64,000 nucleotides of DNA from CAVYBY01 sp963766935 (GCA_963766935.1 CAVYBY010000003.1:62001-126000); one strand, 5' to 3'. Positions 35,985 to 44,747 are shown, numbered from the stretch's first letter. Notes: generated by a model not told the origin, from the letters alone. A program made the numbers and translations.

Positions 35985-36338
35985 TCAGTCCGCCACGGGC
36001 GGCGGTGCGGGACCCGACTCGACGACTCTACCGTGCTGCCTGGGGCGCTTCTTGCCGTGGTGGTCGCGAACTTGTCGTTCCAGCTTGTCCACGACCCGGT
36101 CGAGCGCCGTCTGCACGTCCTCGGCCTCGGCGTGGGCGCGGAAGACGCGTCGCGGGATCGACAGCGTCGCCTCGATCCGCTTGGTTCCGTCGGGCCGAGG
36201 ATGGTGCTCCGAGGTGATCTCGAGGTTCACGCGGACGAGGCGAGGCTCGATGTGCTCCAGATGACTCAGCTTGTGCAACGCGGTCTCGCGCATCTCCTGG
36301 GTGACCTCGACCCCCCGGCCCGTGTACCTCAGCTCCAT
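35985..36338 (-). CDS. hpf: Ribosome hibernation promoting factor / RaiA family
   Basis: 117 residues: the single N-terminal S30AE domain (MELRYTGRGVEVTQEMRETALHKLSHLE, RVNLEITSEHH, IEATLSIPRRVFRAHAEAEDVQTALDRVVDKLERQ), ending in a basic tail. No second (C-terminal) domain of long HPF is present, so this is the short RaiA/HPF type. It binds the decoding site and silences ribosomes in stasis. ATG 36338 is chosen for GAGGAGGG upstream; the extra upstream frame has no family similarity. Confidence 0.9.
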   Translation of the reverse strand: MELRYTGRGVEVTQEMRETALHKLSHLEHIEPRLVRVNLEITSEHHPRPDGTKRIEATLSIPRRVFRAHAEAEDVQTALDRVVDKLERQVRDHHGKKRPRQHGRVVESGPAPPPVAD

Positions 36339-36431
36339 CGCGTCCCTCCTCGGGCCGCTCGAGCGCTGTTCGCGCCGTGACGTCGGATCGGGGCTCCCGC
36401 CCGGCTGACCTGGTCTTTGCCCCCACACCCG

Positions 36432-36450
36432 CCCGCGGAGTTCCCGCGGG
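36432..36450. terminator. Hairpin downstream of comF
   Basis: CCCGCGG-AGTTC-CCGCGGG, 7-bp stem, 5-nt loop, between comF (ends 36528) and hpf (starts 36338). A second near-palindrome, CCGGGGAT-G-ATCCCCGG (36531-36547), covers the last comF codons. No T-runs. Confidence 0.4.
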
Positions 36451-36527
36451 ACTTACATCTAAACCGCGCCATGCTCAGCGACCAATGGTCGCCTTACGTG
36501 GGTCGTTTCGCCCGCGGCTGGCGTCGA

Positions 36528-37337
36528 CTACCGGGGATGATCCCCGGGCAACCACAGACCCGGGCGGGAGCCCTCCCGAGGATAGGCCGCGGTCCCCGGC
36601 ACCCGCAACGCGGCCGGTCGAAGGGCCGGGCCAGGCGGCCGGCCAAGCGGCCGGCCAAGCGGCCGGACGGCCCGGGCGGCCGCGACCAGGTGGACTTGTT
36701 GCGCCCCCGCGGCATGCAGGGCCTCCGCGCAGGCCGCGGCCGTCGCCCCGGTGGTCAGGACGTCGTCCACGAGCGCGACGCGCGCGGGCGAGGAGCGGAC
36801 GGCCTCGAACGCGCCGAGCACGGCCGTGCGGCGCTCCGAGGAGCGGCGTCGCGCCTGCGAGCTGCGGGACCCGCGGTCCCCGCGGGCGGCGGGCCGGCGC
36901 AGCAACCCGGCAACCGGGATGCCGAGGCGGCGGCCCAGCGGCGTCGCGATCGCTCGTGCCTGATCGAAGCCGCGCTCGGCGAGCCGGGAGCGGGTGAGCG
37001 GCACCCACGTGACGACGTCGACCGGTGGCGGGGGCCCGAGGGCGGCCACGGCGCCGGCGAGCGCCTCCGCGACGTCGCGCCGGCCGCCGAACTTGAGGCG
37101 ATGCACCGCGCGGCGGGCCGGGCCCTCGAACCGAAACGGGGCGCGGGCCGACGCCAGCGGCGGCGGAGGACAATCGCCGCAATCCGCGACCGGCGAGAGC
37201 GAGGGCGCACCGCAGCGCGCGCACCACGGCGGTGCAAGCACGACCAGCTCCGCGCGGCAGTGGTCGCAGAACGGCCAGGGCCCGGCGCCGCAGGCGGCGC
37301 AGCGGCGCGGGAACAGGAGGTCGAGCACGACGCCCAT
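36528..37337 (-). CDS. comF: ComF-family phosphoribosyltransferase-like protein
   Basis: 269 residues. Zinc-finger-like pairs lie at the N-terminus (PRRCAACG, FCDHC, WCARCG, DCGDC). The phosphoribosyltransferase domain has the typical RLKFGGRRDVAEAL entry, LAERGFDQA and the PRPP-binding motif RVALVDDVLTTGATAAAC. In transformable bacteria ComF helps take up single-stranded DNA; in most actinobacteria its role is unclear. The last ~40 residues are Pro/Gly/Arg-rich, and part derives from a 12-bp repeat. TAGGCT lies 9 nt before ATG 37337. Confidence 0.88.
   Translation of the reverse strand: MGVVLDLLFPRRCAACGAGPWPFCDHCRAELVVLAPPWCARCGAPSLSPVADCGDCPPPPLASARAPFRFEGPARRAVHRLKFGGRRDVAEALAGAVAALGPPPPVDVVTWVPLTRSRLAERGFDQARAIATPLGRRLGIPVAGLLRRPAARGDRGSRSSQARRRSSERRTAVLGAFEAVRSSPARVALVDDVLTTGATAAACAEALHAAGAQQVHLVAAARAVRPLGRPLGRPPGPALRPAALRVPGTAAYPREGSRPGLWLPGDHPR
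36633..36668. repeat. 12-bp tandem repeat, three copies, inside comF
   Basis: AAGCGGCCGGCC-type units at 36633, 36645 and 36657. On the minus strand they give the repeated RPLG near the ComF C-terminus. Confidence 0.75.
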
Positions 37338-37346
37338 GACCGCGCG

Positions 37347-37352
37347 AGCCTA
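37347..37352 (-). promoter_or_regulatory. Candidate -10 element for comF
   Basis: TAGGCT on the minus strand, 9 nt before ATG 37337; no ribosome site between. Confidence 0.4.
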
Positions 37353-37368
37353 CGCGCGGGCGCCGACG

Positions 37369-38004
37369 CTACGGGAGCTGCACCTCGATCGGCGCCGCGC
37401 CCTCGACGACGAGCCGCAACCGCTCGTGAGACCTGAGCACGGGATACGCCGTGACCTTCCCGCCACCTGCCTCGTCGAAGGTGTGGTCGATCACCGTCAG
37501 GTCCTCGTCGTCGACGAAGAGCCGGACCTCGGCCTGCGCGTCGGCGTCGTACGTCACTTCGATGCAATCGCCCCGGCACTCGATCGACCCGAGGCGGACC
37601 GGACCCGCGGCTCCCTTCACGCTCTCGCCGAGCTGCACCGATCCCCGGCGCACCGTCGCACGCGGCCACGGGACCGCGAACCGCCGCCCCGGCCGGACGG
37701 TCGCCGCGTCACCGTCGACCACGATGTCGCACTCGAGCGCGTACCAACCGGCCTCCTGATCGAGCAGCTGGAACTCGAAGGGGACGAACAGATCGAGGTT
37801 GGGAGCGACGTCCAGCGTGACGGGCTCGACCCCGATCGGCTCCAGGCGGCCCGAGGCCAGCTCCGCGATCCGCGCCTCCCGGATCACGACCTGATGGGGG
37901 TTGCGGTCGGCCCCGCGCATGACGAACGCCCCCTTCACCGTGGCCGGGAAGCGCTCGTAGTGGGCGCGGATCGCCACGCGGTCTTCGACGGCCGCCTGGC
38001 TCAC
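37369..38004 (-). CDS. Conserved hypothetical protein co-translated with ahcY
   Basis: 211 residues, function not recognised. It begins SQAAVEDRVAIRAHYERFPATVKGAFV and contains many predicted beta-strands (LFVPFEFQLLDQEAGWYALECDIVVDG, RGDCIEVTYDADAQAEVRLFVDDEDLTVIDH, each named by position only: ~residues 70-96 and ~147-177). It has no signal peptide, no membrane segment and only a few Cys, and is probably an all-beta cytoplasmic protein. GTG 38004 overlaps the ahcY stop (GTGA), so its production is tied to SAH hydrolase. A structural or accessory role is conceivable; nothing in the sequence names one. Confidence 0.65.
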   Translation of the reverse strand: MSQAAVEDRVAIRAHYERFPATVKGAFVMRGADRNPHQVVIREARIAELASGRLEPIGVEPVTLDVAPNLDLFVPFEFQLLDQEAGWYALECDIVVDGDAATVRPGRRFAVPWPRATVRRGSVQLGESVKGAAGPVRLGSIECRGDCIEVTYDADAQAEVRLFVDDEDLTVIDHTFDEAGGGKVTAYPVLRSHERLRLVVEGAAPIEVQLP

Positions 38005-39254
38005 GTCCCCTCTTCCCACGAGCTCAGGTACCGCACCTGCTCGTCGGTGAGCGTGTCGATCTCGACGCCGAGCGCGCGCAGCTTCAGCCGGGCGACCTCT
38101 TTGTCGATCGCCGGCGGCACGGGGTAGACGCGTTTCTCCAGCGACGCGTGGTTCTTGACGATCCACTCGACCGAGAGCGCCTGGTTCGCGAAGGACATGT
38201 CCATCACCGCGGCGGGGTGACCCTCGGCCGCGGCCAGGTTGACCAGCCGGCCCTCCCCCAGCAGGTTGAGCCGCCGCCCGTCGGGCATCGAGTACTCGTC
38301 GACCGAGTCGCGGAACCGCCGTACGCGGCCGCGCCGACAGCCGCTCAGCGCCCCCTTGTCGATCTCCACGTCGAAGTGGCCGGAGTTCGCCAGGATCGCC
38401 CCGTCCTTCATCAGCTCGAAGTGCTCCTCGCGGATCACGCCTTTGTCGCCGGTCACCGTGACGAAGATGTCGCCGACGCGGGCCGCCTCGCGGATCGGCA
38501 TCACGCGGAACCCTTCCATGACGGCCTCGATCGCCGCCGTCGGATCGACCTCGGTCACGATCACGTGCGCGCCCAGCCCGCGCGCCCGCGAGGCGACCCC
38601 GCGGCCGCACATCCCGTAGCCGGCGACGACGATGGTCCGGCCCGCCAGCAGCCGGTTGGTGGCCCGCATGATCGCGTCGATCGTCGACTGACCGGTGCCG
38701 AACCGGTTGTCGAACAGGTGCTTCGTATCGGCGTCGTTGACGCTGACGATCGGGTACGCGAGCGCGCCGCCCGCGGCCATCGCGCGCAGGCGGATGACGC
38801 CCGTCGTCGTCTCCTCCGTGCCGCCCAGCACGTGCTCGAGCATGTCGGCGCGGTCCCGGTGCAGACGCGAGACGACGTCGGCCCCGTCGTCCATCGTGAT
38901 CTGCGGGCGAAGATCGAGCGCCGCGTCGATGTGCTTGTAGTACGTGTCGTTGTCCTCGCCCTTGATCGCGAACGTGTCGATCCCCGATTGCTCGAGCGCT
39001 GCGGCCACGTCGTCCTGGGTCGAGAGCGGGTTGGAGGCGCACAGCACCATCTCGCCGCCGCCCGCGGCCAGCGCCTCGACGAGGTTCGCCGTCTCGCTTG
39101 TGACGTGCAGGCACGCGGCGATCCGGATGCCCTTCAGCGGCTGTTCCTTCTCGAATCGCTCGCGGATCTGCGCGAGGACCTGCATATCGCCGCCGGCCCA
39201 CTCGATACGGTCCCGGCCACCTCCGGCCAGCGACGGGTCTTTGATATGCGACAT
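38001..39254 (-). CDS. ahcY: Adenosylhomocysteinase (S-adenosylhomocysteine hydrolase)
   Basis: 417 residues. It cleaves S-adenosylhomocysteine to adenosine and homocysteine, keeping methylation reactions running. Family blocks: MQVLAQIRERFEKEQPLKGIRIAACLHV (residues ~25-52), HVTSETANLVEAL, ASNPLSTQDDVAAAL, KGEDNDTYYKHIDAAL, the NAD-binding VAGYGMCGRGVASRARGLGA and the C-terminal KLRALGVEIDTLT. ATG 39254 has AGAAGGAG at suitable spacing. The same frame runs upstream without a stop into the 3' half of pnp. It is followed by a co-translated unknown. Mycobacterial ahcY lies in a comparable neighbourhood. Confidence 0.94.
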   Translation of the reverse strand: MSHIKDPSLAGGGRDRIEWAGGDMQVLAQIRERFEKEQPLKGIRIAACLHVTSETANLVEALAAGGGEMVLCASNPLSTQDDVAAALEQSGIDTFAIKGEDNDTYYKHIDAALDLRPQITMDDGADVVSRLHRDRADMLEHVLGGTEETTTGVIRLRAMAAGGALAYPIVSVNDADTKHLFDNRFGTGQSTIDAIMRATNRLLAGRTIVVAGYGMCGRGVASRARGLGAHVIVTEVDPTAAIEAVMEGFRVMPIREAARVGDIFVTVTGDKGVIREEHFELMKDGAILANSGHFDVEIDKGALSGCRRGRVRRFRDSVDEYSMPDGRRLNLLGEGRLVNLAAAEGHPAAVMDMSFANQALSVEWIVKNHASLEKRVYPVPPAIDKEVARLKLRALGVEIDTLTDEQVRYLSSWEEGT

Positions 39255-40107
39255 GTCGTTCAGACTCCTTCTTCGGGTCGGGAGGCGCGGAAACACGTCC
39301 ACGAGGAGCCTCCCGACGGCGGCCGCGGTCTCGTTCGAGACGCGGACGACCTCCTCGTGCGAAACGTCGTGGCCGAGCGCGTTCGTCACCGAGCACAGGC
39401 CGAGCACGCGCATGCCGAGCGCGCGGGCCGGCAGGACCTCCGGCACGAGCGACATGCCGACGACCGTCGCGCCCGCCTGACGCAGGAAGTCCACCTCGGT
39501 TGCCGTCTCGTAAGCGGGGCCCGACATCGCGGCGTAGACGCCCTCGACCGCCCGGATGCCGAGCTCTCGCGCGGCCTCCAGGGTCAGCTCGCGCAGCCGC
39601 GGGTCGTAGGCGTCGCGCATCGGCACGAACGCCGGGGTCCCGTCCGGATACCGCCATCCGCGCAGCGGAGCCGTACCCATCATGTTCAGCGTGATCCCGC
39701 ACGACGACCACGGACCCGGCGACAAGCTCCGGAACGACCCCCCCGGCGGCCGCCGTGACCACGATCGTCGAACAGCCGAGCTCGCGCGCGAGCCGCGGGA
39801 GCATGGCGGGCACATCCATGCCGTGCCCTTCGTAGAAGTGCACCCGCCCGGAGAACGCGGCCACCGGCACGCCGGCGAGCGTCCCGAGCAGCAGCCGGCC
39901 GGCGTGGCCCGGGACCCCCGACGGCGCAAAGCCCGGCAGATCGCCGAACCCGAACGAGGCGTCCTCTCGCAGATGGTCGCCGAGCGCGGCGCCGAGCCCC
40001 GACCCGAGAACGACCGCGGCCTTGGGCACGAGATCCGAGCCGGCGCGGACGACCTCGGCCGCCCTCGCCGCCAGATCGTCGGCCGGCGCCGGCCGGCCGG
40101 TGACCAT
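39255..40107 (-). CDS. Purine nucleoside phosphorylase (PNP/MTAP family), one frameshift
   Basis: About 280 residues. The 5' part from ATG 40107 has the phosphate loop AAVVLGSGLGAAL, GVPGHAGRLLLG and GRVHFYEGHG. At VVVVRDH the frame breaks near 39700. An extra base converts the expected DHLNMMGTAPLRG into another frame, in which the rest continues (PMRDAYDPRLREL, YAAMSGPAYETATEVDFLRQAGATVVGMS, SVTNALGHDVSHEEV). The enzyme would cleave purine nucleosides, plausibly the adenosine or inosine produced after AhcY. ATG 40107 overlaps the isomerase stop by 1 bp. Its end is unclear because the frame joins ahcY with no stop codon. Product symbol uncertain (pnp or mtnP). Confidence 0.8.
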
Positions 40108-41168
40108 CACGGGCCGGCCTCCAGCGCCGCCTTGAGGCGATCGATGACCGGCACGGGGGTCGGGTCCACCCCGCGGCGGAGCGCGACGTAGACGCTCGTG
40201 TGGTCGCCGATGACGATCAGCGTCATCAACCGCGCGAGCACCGACCGTCCAGTGGCGGCGACCTCGATCCCGTCGGCGCCGGCGTCGCGGGCGATGTCGA
40301 TCGAGAGCGGGAACCTCGGGCCGATCTCGGGGTGCTCGCCCTCGTGCCGCAGCGCGATCACGGCGAACGGCTCGCCGTGCGGCGCGGTCCAGCCGACGAC
40401 CTCGTTGTGGTCGAGCTCGGACATCGACCCCCACCAGGCGGGCAGCTTTCCGTTCTCGTTCATCTGGGTCTTCCACCGCATGGCGGCCACCGCCCCGATG
40501 CCCTCGACGCCCCAGATCACCGGCACCCGCTCGCCGATCCACGACGCCAGTCGCTTCGCCTGGTTCCCGCTTTCCGGGACATCGGGCCCGAGCCCGGACG
40601 CGACCTCCTGCATGACCGAGATCGCATCCTCGATGTCGTCGGCGAGCGCCGGCAGGATCCCCATCGACTCGAGCGCGCCCAGCAGCGAGAACGCGAGGTG
40701 CCCGAGCGCGGCGCGAGGCTGGGCGCCGGACGGAACACCGACCACCGGGACGCCGGCCGTCGCGGCCTCGCCCACGAGGACGCCGCCCGAGGTGATCGCG
40801 AGCAGCCGGCAGCCGCGCGCGAGCGCCTCGCGGAACCCCGCCAGGGTCTCGGCCGTGTTGCCCGAGTACGACGACGCGACGACGAGCGACCCCGGCCCGC
40901 ACGAGGCGGGCAGCTCGGGGCTCCGGTTGACGTCGACCGGCACCGCCAGGCTCGAACGGAAGACCGACCGGAGCACGTCGCCCGCGACGGCCGAGCCGCC
41001 CATGCCGCAGACGGTCACACCCGTCACACCCTCGAGGACCGGCAGCCCCTGCGTCGCGCGCGCGGCCGAGTAGGCCGTGCGGCAGTCTCTGGGCAGCCGC
41101 GCCACGGCGCCGAGCATGTCGCCGGCGTCGAGCACGCGCATCGCTTCGAGGTCGTCGAGATCGGTCAC
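40107..41168 (-). CDS. SIS-domain sugar-phosphate isomerase (bifunctional PGI/PMI-like)
   Basis: 353 residues. Two SIS subdomains: GVTVCGMGGSAVAGDVLRS and VVASSYSGNTAETLAGFREAL carry the phosphosugar-binding Ser/Thr residues, and the C-terminal PMI_PGI-type part has KTQMNENGKLPAWWGSMSELDHNEVVGW. Members isomerise fructose-6-phosphate with glucose- or mannose-6-phosphate. Placement between the phosphomannomutase/Trm112 genes and ahcY matches the mycobacterial Rv3256c position. It probably feeds GDP-mannose or other sugar-nucleotide synthesis. GTG 41168 overlaps the upstream stop (GTGA). Confidence 0.85.
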   Translation of the reverse strand: MTDLDDLEAMRVLDAGDMLGAVARLPRDCRTAYSAARATQGLPVLEGVTGVTVCGMGGSAVAGDVLRSVFRSSLAVPVDVNRSPELPASCGPGSLVVASSYSGNTAETLAGFREALARGCRLLAITSGGVLVGEAATAGVPVVGVPSGAQPRAALGHLAFSLLGALESMGILPALADDIEDAISVMQEVASGLGPDVPESGNQAKRLASWIGERVPVIWGVEGIGAVAAMRWKTQMNENGKLPAWWGSMSELDHNEVVGWTAPHGEPFAVIALRHEGEHPEIGPRFPLSIDIARDAGADGIEVAATGRSVLARLMTLIVIGDHTSVYVALRRGVDPTPVPVIDRLKAALEAGP

Positions 41169-41374
41169 GCCGAGCCCTTCTTCGGTTTCTTCGTGGGGCC
41201 CGGGGTGCCCGGCTTCTCCGCCTCGTCGATCAGCATCACCGGGATGCCGTCGCGGATCGGATAGCGGTACCCGCACGAGCGGCAGACGAGCACCGCCGCC
41301 TCCTCCTGATAGTCGAGCTCCCCGCGATCGTTCGGGCACACGAGGATCTCCAGCAGCTCGGCGTCGAGGGTCAC
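41165..41374 (-). CDS. Trm112-like small zinc protein
   Basis: 69 residues: DAELLEILVCPNDRGELDY, then VLVCRSCGYRYPIRDGIPVMLIDEA, then a basic tail (TKKPKKGSA). The C...CxxC arrangement and the YPIRDGIPVML ending are typical of Trm112/UPF0434 proteins, which often act as small activators of methyltransferases. Sandwiched with 4-bp overlaps between manB and the isomerase gene, so tightly co-translated. Confidence 0.85.
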   Translation of the reverse strand: MTLDAELLEILVCPNDRGELDYQEEAAVLVCRSCGYRYPIRDGIPVMLIDEAEKPGTPGPTKKPKKGSA

Positions 41375-42731
41375 GCTCCGTCTCCTTCCCGGATGAGGCG
41401 GAGCACCATGTCGGTCTTCTCCCGAAGGAGCTCCGCCGTCTTCGCCTCGACGTTCAGCCGCAGCAGCGGCTCCGTGTTCGAGGCACGAACGTTGAACCAC
41501 CAGTCCTCGAACTCGACCGTCAGGCCGTCGAGGCGATCCTCGCGGCCGCCGGCGAGCGCCGAGGCGATGGCTTCGATCCGGCCGGCCTGGTCCTCGACAC
41601 GCGAGTTGATCTCGCCGGAGTCGAAATACCGCCGGTACTGTTCCAGCAGCTCCGAGAGCGGCCGGTTCGCGGCCGAGAGCTCTCCGAGCGCCACGGTCGC
41701 CGCGATCAGACCGGAGTCCGCGCGGTAGTTGTCGCGGAAGTAGTAGTGGCCGGAGTGCTCGCCGCCGAAGATGGCGCCCGGTCTCGGCCATGATCCCTTT
41801 GATGAAGGAGTGGCCGACCCGCGTGCGGATCGGCACCCCGCCGCCTTCTCGGATCACCTCCGGCACGACGCACGAGCAGATCAGGTTGTAGACGATCTTC
41901 GCGCCCGGCTCGCGCCGGAGCATCGCGGCGGCAACGAGCGCCGTCATGATCGAACCGCCGACGTCGTCGGCGTGCTCGTCGATGAGGAACACGCGGTCGG
42001 CGTCCCCGTCGAACGCGAGGCCGATATCCGCCCCGTGCTCGAGCACGGCCGCCTTCAGGTCCTTCTGGTTCTCCGGATCGATGGGGTCCGCCGGGTGGTT
42101 GGGGAACGTCCCGTCGAGCTCGGGGTAGAGGTGGTGCAGCGTGACCGGCAGCCGGGCCATGACGGCCGGGGCGACGAGGCCGCCCATCCCGTTGGCGGTG
42201 TCGGCCACCACGACGAGCGGCCGCATCGCCGAGACGTCGACGAACGAGAGCACGTGCTCGACGTAGGCGTCCAGGAGGTTCCGCGGCTCGGCCCGGCCGG
42301 GCGTGGCGGCGGGGGCCGGCTCGGGGCCCTCGACGAGCGCACGGATCTCGGAGAGCCCGGAGTCCTGGCCGACCGGGGCTGCGCCCGCGGCGGCAGAACT
42401 TGAGGCCGTTGTACTCCTTGGGGTTGTGGCTGGCGGTGATCATGATGCCGGGCAGATCGAGCTTGCCCGAGGCGAAGTACAGGAGATCGGTCGAGGCGAG
42501 TCCGAGGTCGACCACGTTCACGCCCTGGGACGTCACGCCCTCGACGATCGCGGCCGCGAGCGAGGGCGAGGAGAGCCGAGCGTCGCGGCCCAGGATGACC
42601 GCGGGGGCCTTCGCCCAAGTGGCGAAGGCGGCGCCGATGCGCCGGCCGATGACGTCGTCGAGCTCGCCGGGAACGACGCCTCGGACGTCGTAGGCCTTGA
42701 AGATGCGGTTCAGGCGGGCAGTTGTGTCCAC
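41371..42731 (-). CDS. manB: Phosphomannomutase / phosphoglucomutase, two frameshifts
   Basis: About 453 codons in total. Conserved domains appear in three frames in order. First: FKAYDVRGVVPGELDD and the phospho-serine loop MITASHNPKEYNG up to KFCR. The frame breaks near 42400. Second: TANGMGGLVAP, metal-binding GLAFDGDADRVFLID and GHSFIKGIMAETG. It breaks near 41785, where one extra G in a GGG run would explain the shift. Third: the GEHSGHYYFRD sugar loop region and VRASNTEPLLRLNVEA, the phosphate-binding loop. Everything needed for activity is encoded. GTG 42731 lies 9 nt after TAAGAT. Makes mannose-1-phosphate for GDP-mannose; it could also be a glucosamine or glucose mutase. Confidence 0.82.
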
Positions 42732-42740
42732 GGTTCCGGC

Positions 42741-42746
42741 ATCTTA
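42741..42746 (-). promoter_or_regulatory. Candidate -10 element for manB
   Basis: TAAGAT on the minus strand, 9 nt before GTG 42731; no ribosome site between. Confidence 0.35.
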
Positions 42747-42774
42747 CGGAACCGCCCGGAACCGCAGCCCGGGG

Positions 42775-42957
42775 TTACTTCTGGACGACGAGCCCGATCA
42801 CGGAGTTGAGCGGCACCTCTTCGCCGTCGCGGTACCACCACTTGGCCTCGCAAAGGTGACAGGTGGCGAAGGTGAGCTCGCCGCCGCCGACGACCATCGA
42901 GATCGTGATCACGTCTCCCTGACGGCAGCTGGGGCAGGTCCCTTCGCGCTTTGCCAT
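42775..42957 (-). CDS. Small zinc-ribbon protein
   Basis: 60 residues from ATG 42957 (an in-frame GTG at 42981 would add 8). Two CxxC knuckles, GTCPSCRQGD and ATCHLCEAKWWYRDGEEV, suggest a zinc ribbon; the rest is short and beta-rich. Small proteins of this kind often sit beside DUF3499 and phosphomannomutase genes in actinobacteria. No function is assigned. Confidence 0.65.
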   Translation of the reverse strand: MAKREGTCPSCRQGDVITISMVVGGGELTFATCHLCEAKWWYRDGEEVPLNSVIGLVVQK

Positions 42958-43093
42958 GGATACAGATTCGGCTCCCGCCACCCCTTCGGCACATGGCGAA
43001 GGGGCGTCATTTCCATCGTCAATGGGGACCGGGTCGTCTCTCCCCCGCCACCGGCCGGACCGCCCCGAACGGGGGACGCCTTCGGGGAAGCCG

Positions 43094-43303
43094 CTACCCG
43101 GCCAGGGAGACGGCCGCGTCGCGTTCGGCGAGCACCCAGCCCATCGGCGGGGTCATGCGCTCGGCGTGCTCACGGCAGAGATCGAGACCGTCGGGATCGC
43201 GCAGGGGAGCCAGCTCGCCGATCAGCACGCGGCGCTCCGCGCGGGACAAGGTGACGGTCAAGACGGCTTCGGCGCCGCATCGGAGCTTCGCGCAGGCTCG
43301 CAC
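43094..43303 (-). CDS. DUF3499-family small protein
   Basis: 69 residues. RACAKLRCGAEAVLTVTL, then GLDLCREHAERMTPPMGWVL: Cys4, Cys9, Cys43 and His46 could bind one metal ion. The C-terminal MTPPMGW is the family's most constant stretch. DUF3499 proteins are nearly confined to actinobacteria and usually lie next to manB and a WhiB gene, as here. Function unknown. Confidence 0.75.
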   Translation of the reverse strand: MRACAKLRCGAEAVLTVTLSRAERRVLIGELAPLRDPDGLDLCREHAERMTPPMGWVLAERDAAVSLAG

Positions 43304-43395
43304 GCGCGGAAGCTTAGATCACACGCATGTAATTTCCAACCACCCCGACGCGCAAGCGAGAAGGCCGCGAGGCAAGGAGGGGAGCGGACAGAAAT

Positions 43396-43445
43396 GTACT
43401 CCGCGGTGGCGCTCCGGGTTTCCCCATCGCGTCGCCGCGGAGTAC
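43396..43445. other. Long inverted repeat in the DUF3499 - L,D-transpeptidase gap
   Basis: GTACTCCGCGG (43396-43406) and CCGCGGAGTAC (43435-43445) are perfect 11-bp arms. Four further pairs inside (two of them G-T) lengthen the stem, leaving a ~20-nt loop. It could act as a terminator for the minus-strand L,D-transpeptidase or be a structured RNA or protein-binding site. The rest of 43304-43531 shows nothing recognisable. Confidence 0.55.
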
Positions 43446-43531
43446 GGGTAGAACCTAACGCGGGTGCCCGGCCGCGCGCAAGACCTCGCGGCGAGAAAGA
43501 GTGACAGGAACCAAGAGAAGAGAAACGAGAA

Positions 43532-44644
43532 TCAGATGTCGCCGTTGCCCGGCGTGTCCCAGTTCTGGGCGCCCGCGGGCCGCTCGCCGGCGATGATCAC
43601 GTGCATCCCGACCTTGATGCTCTCGAAGAGATCCGAGACGTCGGCGTTCTGCATCCGGATGCAACCGTGCGACGCGTACCGGCCGATGGACGAGGGTTCG
43701 CTCGTCCCGTGGATCCGGATCAGACCGGGAGCGTCGATGTAGATCGCGCGCGCGCCCATGGGGTTCCCGGGCCCGCCGGGCACGACGGCGGGCAGGTTGG
43801 CGCCCCACGAATCGAGCGCCGGGTTGTACCAAGTCGGATCCACGCGCTTGTCCCAGACTGTCCAGACGCCGTCGGGCGTCGTGTAGCCGGGTTTGGCCGT
43901 TGCGACGGGCCACTCCCCGACCTGCTTGAAGCCGTCGTAGAGGTACAGGCGGTTCCGGTCCACCCGCACGACGACCGTCGGACCCAGATCCCGCCCGACG
44001 ACGTTCGGAGCGACGGAGTCGGTCGCCAGCTGCACATGGTCGAGGTTCGCGGCGAGCGCGGACCGGACCGACGCGCGAGCCGCGACCACGTCAAGGGCCA
44101 CGCCGGCGCGGGCCTTGCGGAAGACCACCTGTCCGTCGTGCAGCGTGATCCGGGCGTTGCGTGCGGTGACCGCGACGTCGTCGGCGATCGAGCTCACGAA
44201 CGATCCGACACCCGAGTGACCCACGAACGACAGGTCGACGCTCCGGCTGATCGGCTCGTCGCGGAGTCGATGCCAGACCCTCGACAGCGTTCCCATCTCG
44301 TTGGAGACGGCCATCGCCTGGTCGACGGCCTTCTCGACCTTGGCGCGCTGCCCGAGCGCGCCACGGCTGACGGTCCAGCGATGACCGGCGGCGGTGACGG
44401 CGATCTGGCCCTGGAGCTGCTGCGCGGCCACGTCCTGGACGGCGGCGATCGCCTCGCCGCGCGTCATTCCGCCGACGTCGAGACCGGCCACCTTGACGCC
44501 GGGGAGCAGCTCCCCGGAGCGTGCGTCCTCGTAGCGGTAGGCGGCGACGGAGATCCCGCCGAGAAGCAGAACCAGGACGCCGGCGGCCACGCCCGCGATC
44601 AGCAGGGCACGGCTGGAACGACGAACGTGACGACCTGAGGCCAT
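43532..44644 (-). CDS. L,D-transpeptidase (YkuD) with peptidoglycan-binding-type domain, membrane-anchored
   Basis: 370 residues. An N-terminal signal anchor (ALLIAGVAAGVLVLLLGGISVAAY) is followed by a PG-binding-4-like region (LPGVKVAGLDVGGMTRGEAIAAV) and a C-terminal YkuD domain. The catalytic motif is IRIHGTSEPSSIGRYASHGCIRM, with Cys about 40 residues before the end. The enzyme makes 3-3 cross-links in peptidoglycan or attaches proteins to it outside the membrane. ATG 44644 is immediately after CATAGCT with no obvious ribosome site. Neighbouring glycosyltransferase genes fit a cell-envelope region. Confidence 0.92.
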   Translation of the reverse strand: MASGRHVRRSSRALLIAGVAAGVLVLLLGGISVAAYRYEDARSGELLPGVKVAGLDVGGMTRGEAIAAVQDVAAQQLQGQIAVTAAGHRWTVSRGALGQRAKVEKAVDQAMAVSNEMGTLSRVWHRLRDEPISRSVDLSFVGHSGVGSFVSSIADDVAVTARNARITLHDGQVVFRKARAGVALDVVAARASVRSALAANLDHVQLATDSVAPNVVGRDLGPTVVVRVDRNRLYLYDGFKQVGEWPVATAKPGYTTPDGVWTVWDKRVDPTWYNPALDSWGANLPAVVPGGPGNPMGARAIYIDAPGLIRIHGTSEPSSIGRYASHGCIRMQNADVSDLFESIKVGMHVIIAGERPAGAQNWDTPGNGDI

Positions 44645-44747
44645 AGCTATGGGGACCCGGGGACGGCGGGTCGCTCCGCGATGATACCGGGAGTCGCCGC
44701 GGGCGGCCGCGAAGCGTTCCCTCGGTGCATCCGAATCGACATCGGGC

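Noticed and set aside
37369..40902. A very long minus-strand frame that could suggest a giant fused protein
   Set aside because: Only its last part (from 38004) and an inner section (pnp N-terminal half) match real genes; the rest is Arg/Gly-rich out-of-frame sequence over the isomerase and ahcY genes.
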